Assembly (NCBI RefSeq): GCF_051014685.1
Contig: NC_135059.1
Location: 9,672,001-9,736,000, forward strand
Length of the DNA: 64,000 nt
Origin: Ptiloglossa arizonensis
Lineage: Eukaryota > Arthropoda > Insecta > Hymenoptera > Colletidae
Reading direction: 5' to 3'
Position numbers and translations under genes: made by a program. Of this stretch, positions 10,683 through 23,044 are shown piece after piece (positions within the stretch are counted from its first letter, which is position 1; each line of letters starts with the position of its first letter). The notes under the pieces were generated by a model. The model did not search any database. It saw only the letters and a list, made by a program, of their open reading frames with translations, and had not been told where the DNA came from.

Positions 10683-11355
10683 AAACAGCACCTCCTCGAA
10701 TAACATATTCTCCTGTTACCGAAGTCAAAACATAAGAGAAAAATTCTAGCTAAAGTTCAAAAATCCTTTCGAAAATCCCGCATAATTTTATTTCGCGGAA
10801 GTTCTTGGAATTTGACGTCATTTCGAAGAATCCGCGAAATAAGAATACCTCCTCGACTATCCTGTGCTCCTGGTACCAAAGTCAAAACATAAGCAACAAT
10901 TTCCAACAAAAGTTCAAAAATTCATTCGAAAATCCCGCATAATTTCATTTCGCGGAAATTCTTGGAATTTGACGTCATTTCGAAGAATCCGCGGAATAGG
11001 AATACCTCCTCGACTATCCTGCGCTCCTGATACCAAAGTTCCAAAACAGCAAAAAATTTCAGCAGGGATTCAGAAATTCATTTGAAAATCCCGCATAATT
11101 TTATTTCGCGGAAGTTCTTGGAATTTGACGTCATTTCGAAGAATCCGCGAAATAAGAATACCTCCTCGACTATCCTGCGCTCCTGATACCAAAGTTCCAA
11201 AAACGACGAAAAATTTCAGCAGATGTTCAGAAATTCATTCGAAAATCCCCCATAATTTTATTTCGCGGAAATTCTTGGAATTTGACGTCATTTCGAAGAA
11301 TCCGCTGAATAGGAATACCTCCTCGACTATCCTACGCTCCTGATACCAAAGTTCT
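10683..11355 (+). repeat. 157-bp CRE-bearing tandem array, unit 2 (4 CREs)
   Basis: Same monomer as in unit 1, with TGACGTCA at 10813, 10970, 11126 and 11283. One monomer fewer than unit 1; all four palindromes are intact. Confidence 0.9.
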
Positions 11356-11419
11356 CATGTTAGGAAGTTTTGTCTCCTTTAAGAATGAATATACATTATT
11401 TATTGGACTCCATTGTATA

Positions 11420-13250
11420 TTGGGAACATGCGTAAATGTTAGTAACAATCGCGGAAATGAAAAAACATTCACAGAAACCGTTCGTCTGCGCAGGTTTTGC
11501 AATATCTCGATGTTTATTTATCATAATTATTAACAAATGTTGTGAGACGATGGTTAAAACAATTATTGACAATGTCCTATTATAAATAATGGCTTAAAAT
11601 ATCATTTTGTTGAAATATTCTTCGTTCGCGATAGATATTTTCATTGAGCTCCAACCGACATTGTCAAGGCTAAACATATCGATTATCGATTTACAAATGT
11701 GCATCACGACGATTTTTCTATCTAGAAAAGCGATTAATTGAATTTTGGCGCTTGTAAGTAAAAAATACTACTTCTACGCGTATTGTGTACATGATAAGAA
11801 TTAAACAAATATTAAATTAATGTATCAAATAAACAATTATTACTTTTCCTGCTTTAAAACTTTACGAAACACGTTTTTACTTCGAATCTCGGTCAAAATC
11901 ATTTTCTATAAGTTATTTAATCACTTGTAATGCATAAATAAGATTCACCCTGTTCGATTAATATTGGGAACATGCGTAAATGTTAGTAACAATCGTGAAA
12001 ATGAAAAAACATACACAGAAACCGTTCGTCTGCGCAGACATTGCAATATCTCGATGTTTATTTATCATAATTATTAACAAATGTTGTGGGACAATGGTTA
12101 AAACAATTATTGACAATGTCCTATTATAAATAATGGCTTAAAATATCATTTTGTTGAAATATTCTTCGTTCGCGATGGATATTTTCATTGAGCTCCAACC
12201 GACATTGTCAAGGCTAAACATATCGATTATCGATTTACAAATGTGCATCACGATGATTTTTCTATCTAGAAAAGCGATTAATTGAATTTTGGCGCTTGTA
12301 AGTAAAAAATACTACTTCTACGCGTATTGTGTACATGATAAGAATTAAACAAATATTAAATTAATGTATCAAATAAACAATTATTACTTTTCCTGCTTTA
12401 AAACTTTACGAAACACGTTTTTACTTCGAATCTCGGTCAAAATCATTTTCTATAAGTTATTTAATCACTTGTAATGCATAAACAAGATTCACCCTGTTCG
12501 ATTAATATTGGGAACATGCGTAAATGTTAGTAACAATCGTGAAAATGAAAAAACATACACAGAAACCGTTCGTCTGCGCAGACATTGCAATATCTCGATG
12601 TTTATTTATCATAATTATTAACAAATGTTGTGGGACGATGGTTAAAACAATTATTGACAATGTCCTATTATAAATAATGGCTTAAAATATCATTTTGTTG
12701 AAATATTCTTCGTTCGCGATGGATATTTTCATTGAGCTCCAACCGACATTGTCAAGGCTAAACATATCGATTATCGATTTACAAATGTGCATCACGATGA
12801 TTTTTCTATCTAGAAAAGCGATTAATTGAATTTTAGCGCTTTTAAGTAAAAAATACTACTTCTACGCGTATTGTGTGCATGATAAGAATTAAACAAATAT
12901 TAAATTAATGTATCAAATAAACAATTATTACTTTTCATGCTTTAGAACTTTACGAAACACGTTTTTACTTCGAATCTCGGTCAAAATCATTTTCTATAAG
13001 TTACTTAAACACTTGTAATGCATAAATAAGGTGCACTGTTCGATTAATATTGGGAACATGCGTAAATGTTAGTAACAATTGCGGGAATGAACAATCATTC
13101 ACAGAAACCGTTCGCCTCCGCAGATTTCGCAATATTTTGGTGATTATTTATCATAATTATTAATAACCGTCATAAAGGCATAGTTTAAACAATTATCAAC
13201 ACTGATATAGTATAAATAATGGCTAAAAAGCCATCAATTTCTTGAAATAT
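11420..13250 (+). repeat. 544-bp tandem array, unit 2 (3 copies plus truncated fourth)
   Basis: Copies start at 11420, 11964, 12508 and 13050 (spacing 544, 544, 542). The last is truncated into the unit 3 promoter region. Confidence 0.92.
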
Positions 13251-13289
13251 TCGATTAGATTGAACAAAAACAATCGAAGTAACGGTAAG

Positions 13290-13369
13290 TGACCTTGCGT
13301 TGGGTATATAAAGAGTGGACGGTTTTCTTAAATTTCATTCCATGGGGAGCCTCCGAGGTGGACGGATCT
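13290..13369 (+). promoter_or_regulatory. Pol II core promoter, unit 3
   Basis: TATATAAA at 13305-13312, TCATTC with A+1 at 13337, GGATCT at +28 (13364-13369). Spacing is preserved. Confidence 0.7.
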
Positions 13370-15046
13370 CTTCGTTTTAGGTGTCCTGGAGGGGAGGGGG
13401 GAACCACCTCTTGGTAACCGGTACTGACTGCCGATAGGCGGTGGCCAGTACTGGCGACCACTTTCTTAATCCATTTTTTTTTTTCAATTTTTTCCTTTGT
13501 CTAATTTATTTTATTCGTGCTCTGATTTTAATTTGCACTTGCTTTTCCATATTTATTTTTTTGTCATTCCATCGTATATTTTCTTTGTTTCTGCATGGTC
13601 ACTGTATAAGTACAATGTAGCTCTCTTAGGTAGATGTATCAGAAAACGAAGAGGACGAAGAGGATGGATTGCATCCTCCGCGGGACTGTTAATCTTAAGT
13701 ATAGACTAAATTAGTTTTAAGGCCACCATGTACCAACATTTGTGCTCTGCCGAGCAATTATCCAATCTTTAGCTTCTTTTTGCTCGCTTGTTCGTATCTC
13801 ACTCCGGCCACCTCTGCTTGTTGCATAAGCAAGTGACCGGCCGTGGAGGTGGACCGAACGCTCGATCGCCGTCTCTTCTGGTGCGTCCGCTTTGAGAGAG
13901 AATATGCTGTGAACACAGGGGCAGGTGTTCGCACCGGTCCCTGTGGAAGCCCTAGTGCCACAAGACCCTCTCTTCGTCATCCTCCGTGGGTCAGGTCCAC
14001 GCTCTGCGTGGCTCCTGACGCGGAGTTGGGAGAAACGGGGCACTCTACGGAGTGGACGGCGTCGCGCATATCCTTGAGAATCGGGCCCACTGAGGGGAAA
14101 CGGGACCGATCTAGTAGGAACAACTCTACGGTTCGCGTCGCGTCTTTCCTAATTTTGCCTAATCTTTCCATAATGTAATTGCTCGGCAGAATTAAACGAG
14201 GAGATCGAAGGAACATTGATTTCTTCTATCTCTGCAGTTAGAATAAGTTAGTTTTAAGGCTGTGATCTGCCAAGCAATTATCCAATCTTTAGCTTAATTT
14301 TGCTCGCTTCCTCGTTCCTCGGTCCGGTCACCACTGCTTCTTGTACAAGCAAGTGGCCGGCCGTGTAAGTAGTCCGAACGGTCTATCGCCGTCTCTTCCG
14401 ATGTGTCCGCTTCCAGAGGGGGCATGTTGCGAGCACAGGAGCAGGCATTTTTGCCGGTCCCTGCGAAAGCCTCCAAAATAAGACCCTCTCGTCGTAAAGA
14501 TGGAGAAACGGGGCACTCCTCTAGGGGAGTGGTAGGCGTCGTTCGTTTTCTCTGGAATCGGAACCACGGAGGGGAAACGGGATAGACCTAGTAGGACCAA
14601 CTGCACGGTTCGCGTCGCGTCTTTCCCAATTTTGCCTCATTTTTCCATAATATAATTGCTCGGCAGAACTAAACGAGGAGATCGAAGGAACATTGATTCC
14701 TTCCATCTCTTTGGTTTAGTATCTTCGTTTGTTTCGCGTGTCGAGGGAGATCGATGGAACATTGATTCCATCTATCTCTCTCCGGGTCTCCGCTCGCAGC
14801 AACCTCCACGTGGTGAGACCTGGTAATCGGTATTACTCGCGACGAACGATATTTCGTCGTCGCAGGTAGTACCGAGCTAATTGGCTGCGAATTTAGAATA
14901 GTTAATATATAAGAAACAATTGAATACTTTAGAAAACAACATTTTTATAATGCGTATGAAAATATGAGTATATTAATGAAGCGAAAGAATGCAATTGTAT
15001 TTCCGATGTAACGATGTGTTTGAATAAATTCATTTCGAGTAACAAC
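13337..15046 (+). ncRNA. Candidate structured long non-coding RNA, unit 3
   Basis: Copy at an offset of 9035 bp from unit 1 in modules A-C. The terminal hairpin is at 14827-14875; a change falls in its loop (CGATAT instead of CGATAA). AATAAA lies at 15023-15028. In module B the closing hairpin is fully paired (ATTCC rather than the ACTCC of units 1 and 2). Confidence 0.45.
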
Positions 15047-15121
15047 AGAAGCTTTCTTTCTCCCTATTATTTGCTCCCATTCCCTTAACCCGATCCTATC
15101 ATATTGCTGAAAATAAATAAA

Positions 15122-15633
15122 ACAGCACCTCCTCGAATAACATATTCTCCTGTTACCGAAGTCAAAACATAAGAGAAAAATTCTAGCTAAAGTTCAAAAA
15201 TTCTTTCGAAAATTCCGCATAATTTCATTTCGCGGAAATTCTTGGAATTTGACGTCATTTCGAAGAATCCGTGGAATAGGAATACCTCCTCGACTATCCT
15301 GCGCTCCTGATACAAAAGTTCCAAAAACGACGAAAAATTTCAGTAGGGATTCAGAAATTCATTTGACAATCCCGCATAATTTTATTTCGCGGAAGTTCTT
15401 GGAATTTGACGTCATTTCGAAGAATCCGCGAAATAAGAATACCTCCTCGACTATCCTGTGCTCCTGGTACCAAAGTCAAAACATAAGCAACAATTTCCAA
15501 CAAAAGTTCAAAAATTCATTCGAAAATCCCGCATAATTTCATTTCGCGGAAATTCTTGGAATTTGACGTCATTTCGAAGAATCCGCGGAATAGGAATACC
15601 TCCTCGACTATCCTACGCTCCTGATACCAAAGT
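15122..15633 (+). repeat. 157-bp CRE-bearing tandem array, unit 3 (3 CREs)
   Basis: Same monomer, with TGACGTCA at 15250, 15407 and 15564. Point changes between monomers fall outside the palindrome. Confidence 0.9.
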
Positions 15634-15700
15634 TCTCATGTTAGGAAGTTTTGTCTCCTTTAAGAATGAATATACATTATTTATTGGACTCCATTGTATA

Positions 15701-16990
15701 TTGGGAACATGCGTAAATGTTAGTAACAATCGTGAAAATGAAAAAACATACACAGAAACCGTGCGTCTGCGCAGACATTGCAATATCTCGATGTTTATTT
15801 ATCATAATTATTAACAAATGTTTTGGGACGATGGTTAAAACAATTATTGACAATGTCCTATTATAAATAATGGCTCAAAATATCATTTTGTTGAAATATT
15901 CTTCGTTCGCGATGGATATTTTCATTGAGCTCCAACCGACATTGTCAAGGCTAAACATATCGATTATCGATTTACAAATGTGCATCACGATGATTTTTCT
16001 ATCTAGAAAAGCGATTAATTGAATTTTGGCGCTTGTAAGTAAAAAATACTACTTCTACCCGTATTGTGTACATGATAAGAATTAAACAAATATTAAATTA
16101 ATGTATCAAATAAACAATTATTACTTTTCCTGCTTTAAAACTTTACGAAACACGTTTTTACTTCGAATCTCGGTCAAAATCATTTTCTATAAGTTATTTA
16201 ATCACTTGTAATGCATAAATAAGATTCACCCTGTTCGATTAATATTGGGAACATGCGTAAATGTTAGTAACAATCGTGAAAATGAAAAAACATTCACAGA
16301 AACCGTTCGTCTGCGCAGACATTGCAATATCTCGATGTTTATTTATCATAATTATTAACAAATGTTGTGGGACGATGGTTAAAACAATTATTGACAATGT
16401 CCTATTATAAATAATAGCTTAAAATATCATTTTGTTGAAATATTCTTCGTTCGCGATGGATATTTTCATTGAGCTCCAACCGACATTGTCAAGGCTAAAC
16501 ATATCGATTATCGATTTACAAATGTGCATCACGATGATTTTTCTATCTAGAAAAGCGATTAATTGAATTTTGGCGCTTTTAAGTAAAAAATACTACTTCT
16601 ACGCGTATTGTGTGCATGATAAGAATTAAACAAATATTAAATTAATGTATCAAATAAACAATTATTACTTTTCATGCTTTAGAACTTTACGAAACACGTT
16701 TTTACTTCGAATCTCGGTCAAAATCATTTTCTATAAGTTACTTAAACACTTGTAGTGCATAAATAAGATGCACTGTTCGATTAATATTGGGAACATGCGT
16801 AAATGTTAGTAACAATTGCGGGAATGAACAATCATTCACAGAAACCGTTCGCCTCCGCAGATTTCGCAATATTTTGGTGATTATTTATCATAATTATTAA
16901 TAACCGTCATAAAGGCATAGTTTAAACAATTATCAACACTGATCTAGTATAAATAATGGCTAAAAAGCCATCGTTTTCTTGAAATATTCG
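15701..16990 (+). repeat. 544-bp tandem array, unit 3 (2 copies plus truncated third)
   Basis: Copies start at 15701, 16245 and 16787 (spacing 544, 542). The last is truncated into the unit 4 promoter region. Confidence 0.92.
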
Positions 16991-18672
16991 ATTAGATTGA
17001 TCAAAAACAATCGAAGTAACGGTAAGTGACCTTGCGTTGGGTATATAAAGAGTGGACGGTTTTCTTAAATTTCATTCCATGGGGAGCCTCCGAGGTGGAC
17101 GGATCTCTTCGTTTTAGGTGTCCTGGAGGGGAGGGGGGAACCACCTCTTGGTAACCGGTACTGACTGCCGATAGGCGGTGGCCAGTACTGGCGACCACTT
17201 TCTTAATCCATTTTTTTTTTTCAATTTTTGCCTTTGTTTAATTTATTTTATTCGTGCTCTGATTTTAATTTGCACTTGCTTTTCCATATTTATTTTTTTG
17301 TCATTCCATCGTATATTTTCTTTGTTTCTGCATGGTCACTGTATAAGTACAATGTAGCTCTCTTAGGTAGATGTATCAGAAAACGAAGAGGACGAAGAGG
17401 ATGGATTGCATCCTCCGCGGGACTGTTAATCTTAAGTATAGACTAAGTTAGTTTTAAGGCCACCATGTAACAACATTTGTGCTCTGCCGAGCAATTATCC
17501 AATCTTTAGCTTCTTTTTGCTCGCTTGTTCGTATCTCACTCCGGCCACCTCTGCTTGTTGCATAAGCAAGTGACCGGCCGTGGAGGTGGACCGAACGCTC
17601 GATCGCCGTCTCTTCTGGTGCGTCCGCTTTGAGAGAGAATATGCTGTGAACACAGGGGCAGGTGTTCGCACCGGTCCCTGTGGAAGCCCTAGTGCCACAA
17701 GACCCTCTCTTCGTCATCCTCCGTGGGTCAGGTCCACGCTCTGCGTGGCTCCTGACGCGGAGTTGGGAGAAACGGGGCACTCTACGGAGTGGACGGCGTC
17801 GCGCATATCCTTGAGAATCGGGCCCACTGAGGGGAAACGGGACCGATCTAGTAGGAACAACTCTACGGTTCGCGTCGCGTCTTTCCCAATTTTGCCTAAT
17901 CTTTCCATAATGTAATTGCTCGGCAGAATTGAACGAGGAGATCGAAGGAACATTGATTCCTTCTATCTCTGCAGTTAGAATAAGTTAGTTTTAAGGCTGT
18001 GATCTGCCAAGCAATTATCCAATCTTTAGCTTAATTTTGCTCGCTTCCTCGTTCCTCGGTCCGGTCACCACTGCTTCTTGTACAAGCAAGTGGCCGGCCG
18101 TGTAAGTAGTCCGAACGGTCTATCGCCGTCTCTTCCGATGTGTCCGCTTCCAGAGGGGGCATGTTGCGAGCACAGGAGCAGGCATTTTTGCCGGTCCCTG
18201 CGAAAGCCTCCAAAATAAGACCCTCTCGTCGTAAAGATGGAGAAACGGGGCACTCCTCTAGGGGAGTGGTAGGCGTCGTTCGTTTTCTCTGGAATCGGAA
18301 CCACGGAGGGGAAACGGGATAGACCTAGTAGGACCAACTGCACGGTTCGTGTCGCGTCTTTCCCAATTTTGCCTCATTTTTCCATAATATAATTGCTCGG
18401 CAGAACTAAACGAGGAGATCGAAGGAACATTGATTCCTTCCACCTCTTTGGTTTAGTATCTTCGTTTGTATCGCGTGTCGAGGGAGATCGATGGAACATT
18501 GATTCCATCTATCTCTCTCCGGGTCTCCGCTCGCAGCAACCTCCGCGTGGTGAGACCTGGTAATCGGTATTACTCGCGACGAACGATAATTCGTCGTCGC
18601 AAGTAGTACCGAGCTAATTGGCTGCGATTTTAGAATAGTTAGTCAATATATAAGAAACAATTGAATACTTTA
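16951..18672 (+). repeat. Tandem compound unit 4 (partial, 1.7 kb)
   Basis: It keeps the promoter and modules A-C intact, then loses close similarity at TTGAATACTTTA (18661-18672), where units 1-3 continue with GAAAAC. Beyond that point only weak, old similarity to the downstream part of the unit remains (an AATAAA at 18756, a GCTCCCATTCCCTT-like string, degenerate CRE repeats). The array therefore ends in diverged sequence of the same family rather than in unrelated DNA. Confidence 0.9.
17027..17106 (+). promoter_or_regulatory. Pol II core promoter, unit 4
   Basis: TATATAAA at 17042-17049, TCATTC with A+1 at 17074, GGATCT at +28 (17101-17106). Spacing is preserved although this unit lacks the downstream CRE and 544-bp arrays. 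Confidence 0.7.
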
Positions 18673-18779
18673 ATACGAGAGATTGTTGCAACACGCACAA
18701 AAGACCGAATCATTTTGTCAAATATAACAATATGAATGTAAGTTTAATATATTTCAATAAATGCATCGGGTATAACACG
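17074..18779 (+). ncRNA. Candidate structured long non-coding RNA, unit 4
   Basis: Copy at an offset of 12772 bp from unit 1. It is intact through the terminal hairpin (18564-18612). The 3' flank is diverged but still carries AATAAA at 18756-18761 at a similar distance. It retains the would-be transcribed part while lacking the downstream repeat arrays. Confidence 0.42.
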
Positions 18780-18867
18780 AGTAGCATTTTTCTTCTCCTA
18801 CGTTGCTCCCATTCCCTTTCCCACTTGATTTCTAATACTAAATCAAAAGAGGAGTATTGCAAGTTTC

Positions 18868-19112
18868 AACTTGCAGAATTTTTGGGAAATGACATTATAT
18901 CAAAAATTCGCCAAAAATGCGTACTTCGTCAGCGATCGTGTTCTCGTGGTACCAAAGTCTAAAAGTCAGACAAAATTTTTAGAAAATGTTCGTTTCTGGG
19001 AACCTTTGTATCAGGAGCATATGATACTTCACGAATCATTCTTATTCCGCCGATTGAATGAAATGACCTCAAATTTCAAGAATGTCCCCGAATTAAAATT
19101 TTGCAGTATATG
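18868..19112. repeat. Old, diverged CRE-repeat copies in inverted (head-to-head) orientation
   Basis: The forward copy (about 18868-18985) aligns to the 157-bp monomer: TTTTTGGGAAATGACATTAT stands for TTCTTGGAATTTGACGTCAT, and it also keeps GTGGTACCAAAGTC. The reverse complement of about 18995-19110 also aligns: TTCTTGAAATTTGAGGTCAT, GGCGGAATAAGAAT and ATGCTCCTGATACAAAG. The CRE has decayed in both. A 145-codon plus-strand frame (18871-19308) runs across the pair and beyond. I treat it as chance, though its tail (with CSIC and CNSC) is not explained by the repeat. Confidence 0.7.
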
Positions 19113-19800
19113 CAAATCTATTTCTGAAGCTTTATTACAATTTTTCGTCAAAGGAGAAGCAAAAAGTTTACATAATCGTCTTGTGAAGAATTATACGAAT
19201 GACGGAAATCACATTGTAAAGTCGGAAAGTTTTTCGCAGTTTGCGAATATTATTATCAAAAAAGTTAAGCCCCTAAAATGTAATTCCTGTTCTTTCGTAA
19301 ACATGTAGAATCTGGTAGGAATATTCGCGATAATTACAATTTAGATAAAGATTACGAACTCTTTTGCAAAATAAATAACAACCATTTATAAAAAATTATT
19401 TTCATTCACTTCTCAGAAGCGTGTACTACCACCTTTGGTTTCTACAACTTCCATCATTCTTTTTGCTAACGATACATTTAATTTTTTTTACAACACTTCA
19501 TCCAATACGATTTCTATTCACTCAAAGTACAAAATTTCTACTCGAACGGTCGTCCATTTGCATAAATTTCTCATACAGATATACCCCAACTGTTTTCCAT
19601 AATATTTATCCGTATACCGTGTTAAAATCGAGACATCTTCTATTCCAAAGAAACATTTCACTCACGTTTGCTCTATTCGTACTTGGTACATCGTATCGAA
19701 AGATGTAAGTGTACGAAGCAAAACGTATTAATCGCAAATTTATAAAATTATACATTCATTAAATATATAACATAAATAAAATACATTATAAAATATACAT
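19113..19800. other. AT-rich unique sequence, no gene seen
   Basis: No feature recognised. A 95-codon plus-strand frame at 19421-19708 has no similarity I know. Confidence 0.4.
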
Positions 19801-19802
19801 TT

Positions 19803-19857
19803 CGTTAAATTATACATTCCTTCATTTTGGAAAACGAACTAACTTCCCGAACAACCC
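19803..19857. mobile_element. Right end of a mariner-type MITE
   Basis: ATACATTCCTTCATTTTGG followed by AAAACGAACTAACTTCCCGA and ACAACCC matches the right end of the intact MITE at 46005-46130. A clear left end was not found upstream, so this is a partial or decayed copy. Confidence 0.6.
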
Positions 19858-20624
19858 GATAAAAACAGTTCGAGGAACACGATTGACACTGCGCCTCTGA
19901 TTCGAAATCCAACGCGTGTAGTCTCTCTAAAATCTCTCGAGAATCTCGAAAGATTCATTCGTTGAAATTTCAATCGATCACTTTCAGCCAGGATGGTCGA
20001 TTTTACACGCGAATCGAACGCGTCGAATTCGCGGACACATTCGTGCGAGTCGTTTTCTCGCGTTGTAATTCGTTAAATTAGATCGATCACATGGTCGATC
20101 GGGCCACCATGAACGTTGAGGCTTTCACCACGATTAATCGACTGGTCGATTTTCGCTGGAACGGATTCGAAAGCCGAGCATTTTATTACCCGATCCGGCC
20201 GGAAGTACCACGACCGAGCGTTCTTCTTTCCGAATTTTTTTTTTTTTTATTTCTCACGCCCGGAGCCAACGGCCCATTTTGTCACGCTCGTTTTTCCTGT
20301 TTAACCCGGCCCGACGACGCAGAGAAGAGTAACGCTGTCCCGGTTTTCGTCGAACGCTTTGTCGTCGTGAAAAATCGCCGGCTAGTCGCTAAAATGAAGA
20401 TTTACGCGTTGGGGATGTCGTTGTGAATGTCGTCGGGTTTGACCATCCACGCCAATGAGAAGAAAATGGCAACGACCGGACGAGTATCTTAGCACGAAGT
20501 GCTTGTCGTTCGGGAAATTTTTATCGGCGATTTTTCTGCCCTTCTTATTGATACCGAGTCCTTGTTATACATTCTCGGGTGGTAGGTTATCCCTTCTCGA
20601 CTCTCGCTTCGAAGATTTCGAAAA
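19858..20624. other. Moderately GC-richer unique sequence, no gene assigned
   Basis: A 111-codon plus-strand frame (20091-20426) is interrupted in character by a long T run and matches nothing I recognise. This could be regulatory or untranslated sequence of a gene outside the window. Confidence 0.35.
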
Positions 20625-21243
20625 ATCGAATTTACACACACCTGATTTTCTGGAAAATATAGAGTTCAGAGAAAAATATAGCTGTGAGAATTTTATTGAA
20701 CGATTCGTAGAGTTAACAAATCGAAGTTATCTGATTTTTCTGATTTTCTCAATGTGTGTTAGGAGAACACATTCGTGAAATTGTGTCGAGTGATTCGTAG
20801 AATCAAAGAATGGAATTTGTATTTCAAAATCTATCCAGAAAATACATCTGAGAAATAGAATTTACACACACCTGATTTTCCGGAAAATATAGAGTTCAGA
20901 GAAAAATATAGCTGTGAGAATTTTATTGAACGATTCGTAGAGTTAACAAATCGAAGTTATCTGATTTTTCTGATTTTCTCAAAGTGTGTTGGGAGATCAC
21001 ATTCGTGAAATTGTGTCGAGTGATTCGTAGAATCGACGAATCGAATTTGTATTCAAAATCTATTCAGAAAATACAAATCGAAGTTACACATACCTGATTT
21101 TCCGGAAAATATAGAGTTCAGAGAAAAATATAGCTGTGAGAATTTTATTGAACGATTCGTAGAGTTAACAAATCGAAGTTATCTGATTTTTCTGATTTTC
21201 TCAAAGTGTGTTGAAAGGACACATCCGTGAAATTGTATCGAAT
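20625..21243. repeat. Three tandem repeats of about 222-230 bp
   Basis: The block beginning TTACACACACCTGATTTTC occurs at 20632 and 20862 and, slightly changed, at 21084. Each holds GGAAAATATAGAGTTCAG, GAACGATTCGTAGAGTTAAC and TTCTGATTTTCTCAA. Copies are highly similar. Confidence 0.9.
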
Positions 21244-23044
21244 GATCCGTGGCATTAAAAAATTTGTAAGTAACATCGGGCTGTAATTACGCACCGAAAG
21301 ATAAAGGGAAGAAAGTTTTTCTTAGCGAGGAATTATGCTATTATAATTTCCAGTATAGAGATTTGCGTCTAGATGGCCGAGCGAAAAGAACTTACGAAAA
21401 AGTTTACGCTTCCAGACGTTGGGAACTTCGTGACGGGACTTTCTACGGGTTTTCTTTATTATAAATTTACTGCGCCGATAGAAAATGAAAATCGTGTATC
21501 CTAATATCTATCACGTTGAGAATTAAGAAAACAGACAATCTAAGTATCATAAATTCTTTTACCTACGAAAAGAAAGAAAAAGAATTTTGCAAACGTTCAT
21601 GGATTTTCCTGTACACCTTACATTTATCACAAGCAAACATTCACCAATATTTTCCACAGTTAACATTATTTTCACTTGGTAAACAATACTGGTGAAATAT
21701 CTGAGAAAACATTCAATCTTTTCTAGAAATCAAATCACGCAGAAGTGATTGTAGAATTACAATTGTACAATGTTGCAATTTATATTTCCAAGTTCAAAAT
21801 GTTTCAACCTTCAATTTTTCTCGTATTTTCTGCTATTCCTTCGTGAAATTCTACTACAGTTCGTGTTAGCTTTCGATCACCAAGTTCTAGGTACATCTGC
21901 GGCTTTGTAATACTCGATCTTCAGAAATTAACCTGCTAGATGATCGATCATCCAGCTGGTGATAGCGGGATGAGTCTCAAAGGATGTATGCAGGATGTAC
22001 GATAACTCGAACGAACGAACAAGCGGCTCGAAGCAAAGAATACGAACGAAAACTTCGACTTCTCTTTATGGAGATAGCTTCCCGACATACGTTCTGTTAG
22101 ACTGTCGAAACTCCTCTTGAGACGAGACGTATCTTTTAGGTTTCAATGTATGAAACTTCCGTTCGTGGGTTCTGCATCCTTTTACCCTTAAATGACGTTA
22201 CGTTTTTTTACCATACCAAATACTATTTTTAATCTTCACTACATTTACCACAATCGATTCTAACTACTGCCTCTTTCCTAATGCATTTCACACTTGGTTC
22301 AAATTTCACCCAAATAGAAAAATAATTAATAGCTTACGCAAATGAAACGATGTGTATTTAATTATTTCGTCTTGACAATAATTTTTTAATGATTCTTTAT
22401 GCGAAATGGGTCACTAATCCGTCAAATAAGGAATAATAATAATAAAATACTGATAAAGAGCAGTGATGGGATCAATCTACGATATAAGGGAAGATTGCCA
22501 AAATTGAACCATTTACTAAAAATACACAATTTTTAAATTATGACGTTCTTAAGGAACAAATCGAGCAATATCGTATCGATCGTCTTTCAATATTTATTAG
22601 ACGATACAACGAAAATAGAAATTTTTCAGCAGATAGAAGCTGAAATTTATTTAAAAGAGTATTGAATAAGTAATTCGATTGAAATTGAAATACCGATTAG
22701 TCAATTTGGATCACTGGTGACGTAATTTGAATTGTAACAATTACAAACGAATAGAGAAAATTAAACGAATATACTTGTTCATCGAGTGATACGATTAAAT
22801 CGCAAATTCATAATTTACAGGTAATATTTTCAAGCACGGTACCAGTCGTCTGAAATTTTTTTCCACTTGTAAAACACAATCGCAAATAATATTAAACGCA
22901 ATAGTCGAAGTTTAACTTTCGACGAGATCCCTCCAATTGCAATTCGTACGAATTTTTTAAAAGCACCCGTGTGCTGTGATTTTTTGAGATCACGATAAAA
23001 ATAATGTATCGATTATTTGTATCATCGTGTCACGAGATGACAAT
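21244..23044. other. Unique AT-rich sequence, no gene seen
   Basis: I found no coding exon, RNA gene or repeat here. Confidence 0.4.

Larger units (their letters stand above)
8771..13207 (+). repeat. Tandem compound unit 2 (about 4.4 kb)
   Basis: Nearly identical to unit 1 over promoter and modules A-C. It has four CRE monomers instead of five and three full 544-bp repeats plus a truncated one. Period to unit 3 is 4437 bp measured in module A. Confidence 0.92.
13208..16950 (+). repeat. Tandem compound unit 3 (about 3.7 kb)
   Basis: Same order of parts as units 1 and 2, with three CRE monomers and two full 544-bp repeats plus a truncated one. This accounts for its shorter period (3737 bp). 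It shares some point differences with unit 4 (for example in module B), suggesting that 3 and 4 are the most recent pair or have been homogenised. Confidence 0.92.

Noticed and set aside
4162..18672. Ribosomal DNA spacer repeats
   Set aside because: Promoters between repeat arrays suggest rDNA spacers, but no 18S, 5.8S or 28S sequence is present and the promoter is of TATA/Inr/DPE pol II type.
4162..18672. Simple LTR retrotransposon array
   Set aside because: A TATA/Inr/DPE promoter fits an LTR, but I saw no primer binding site, polypurine tract or gag/pol similarity. Transposon origin remains possible.
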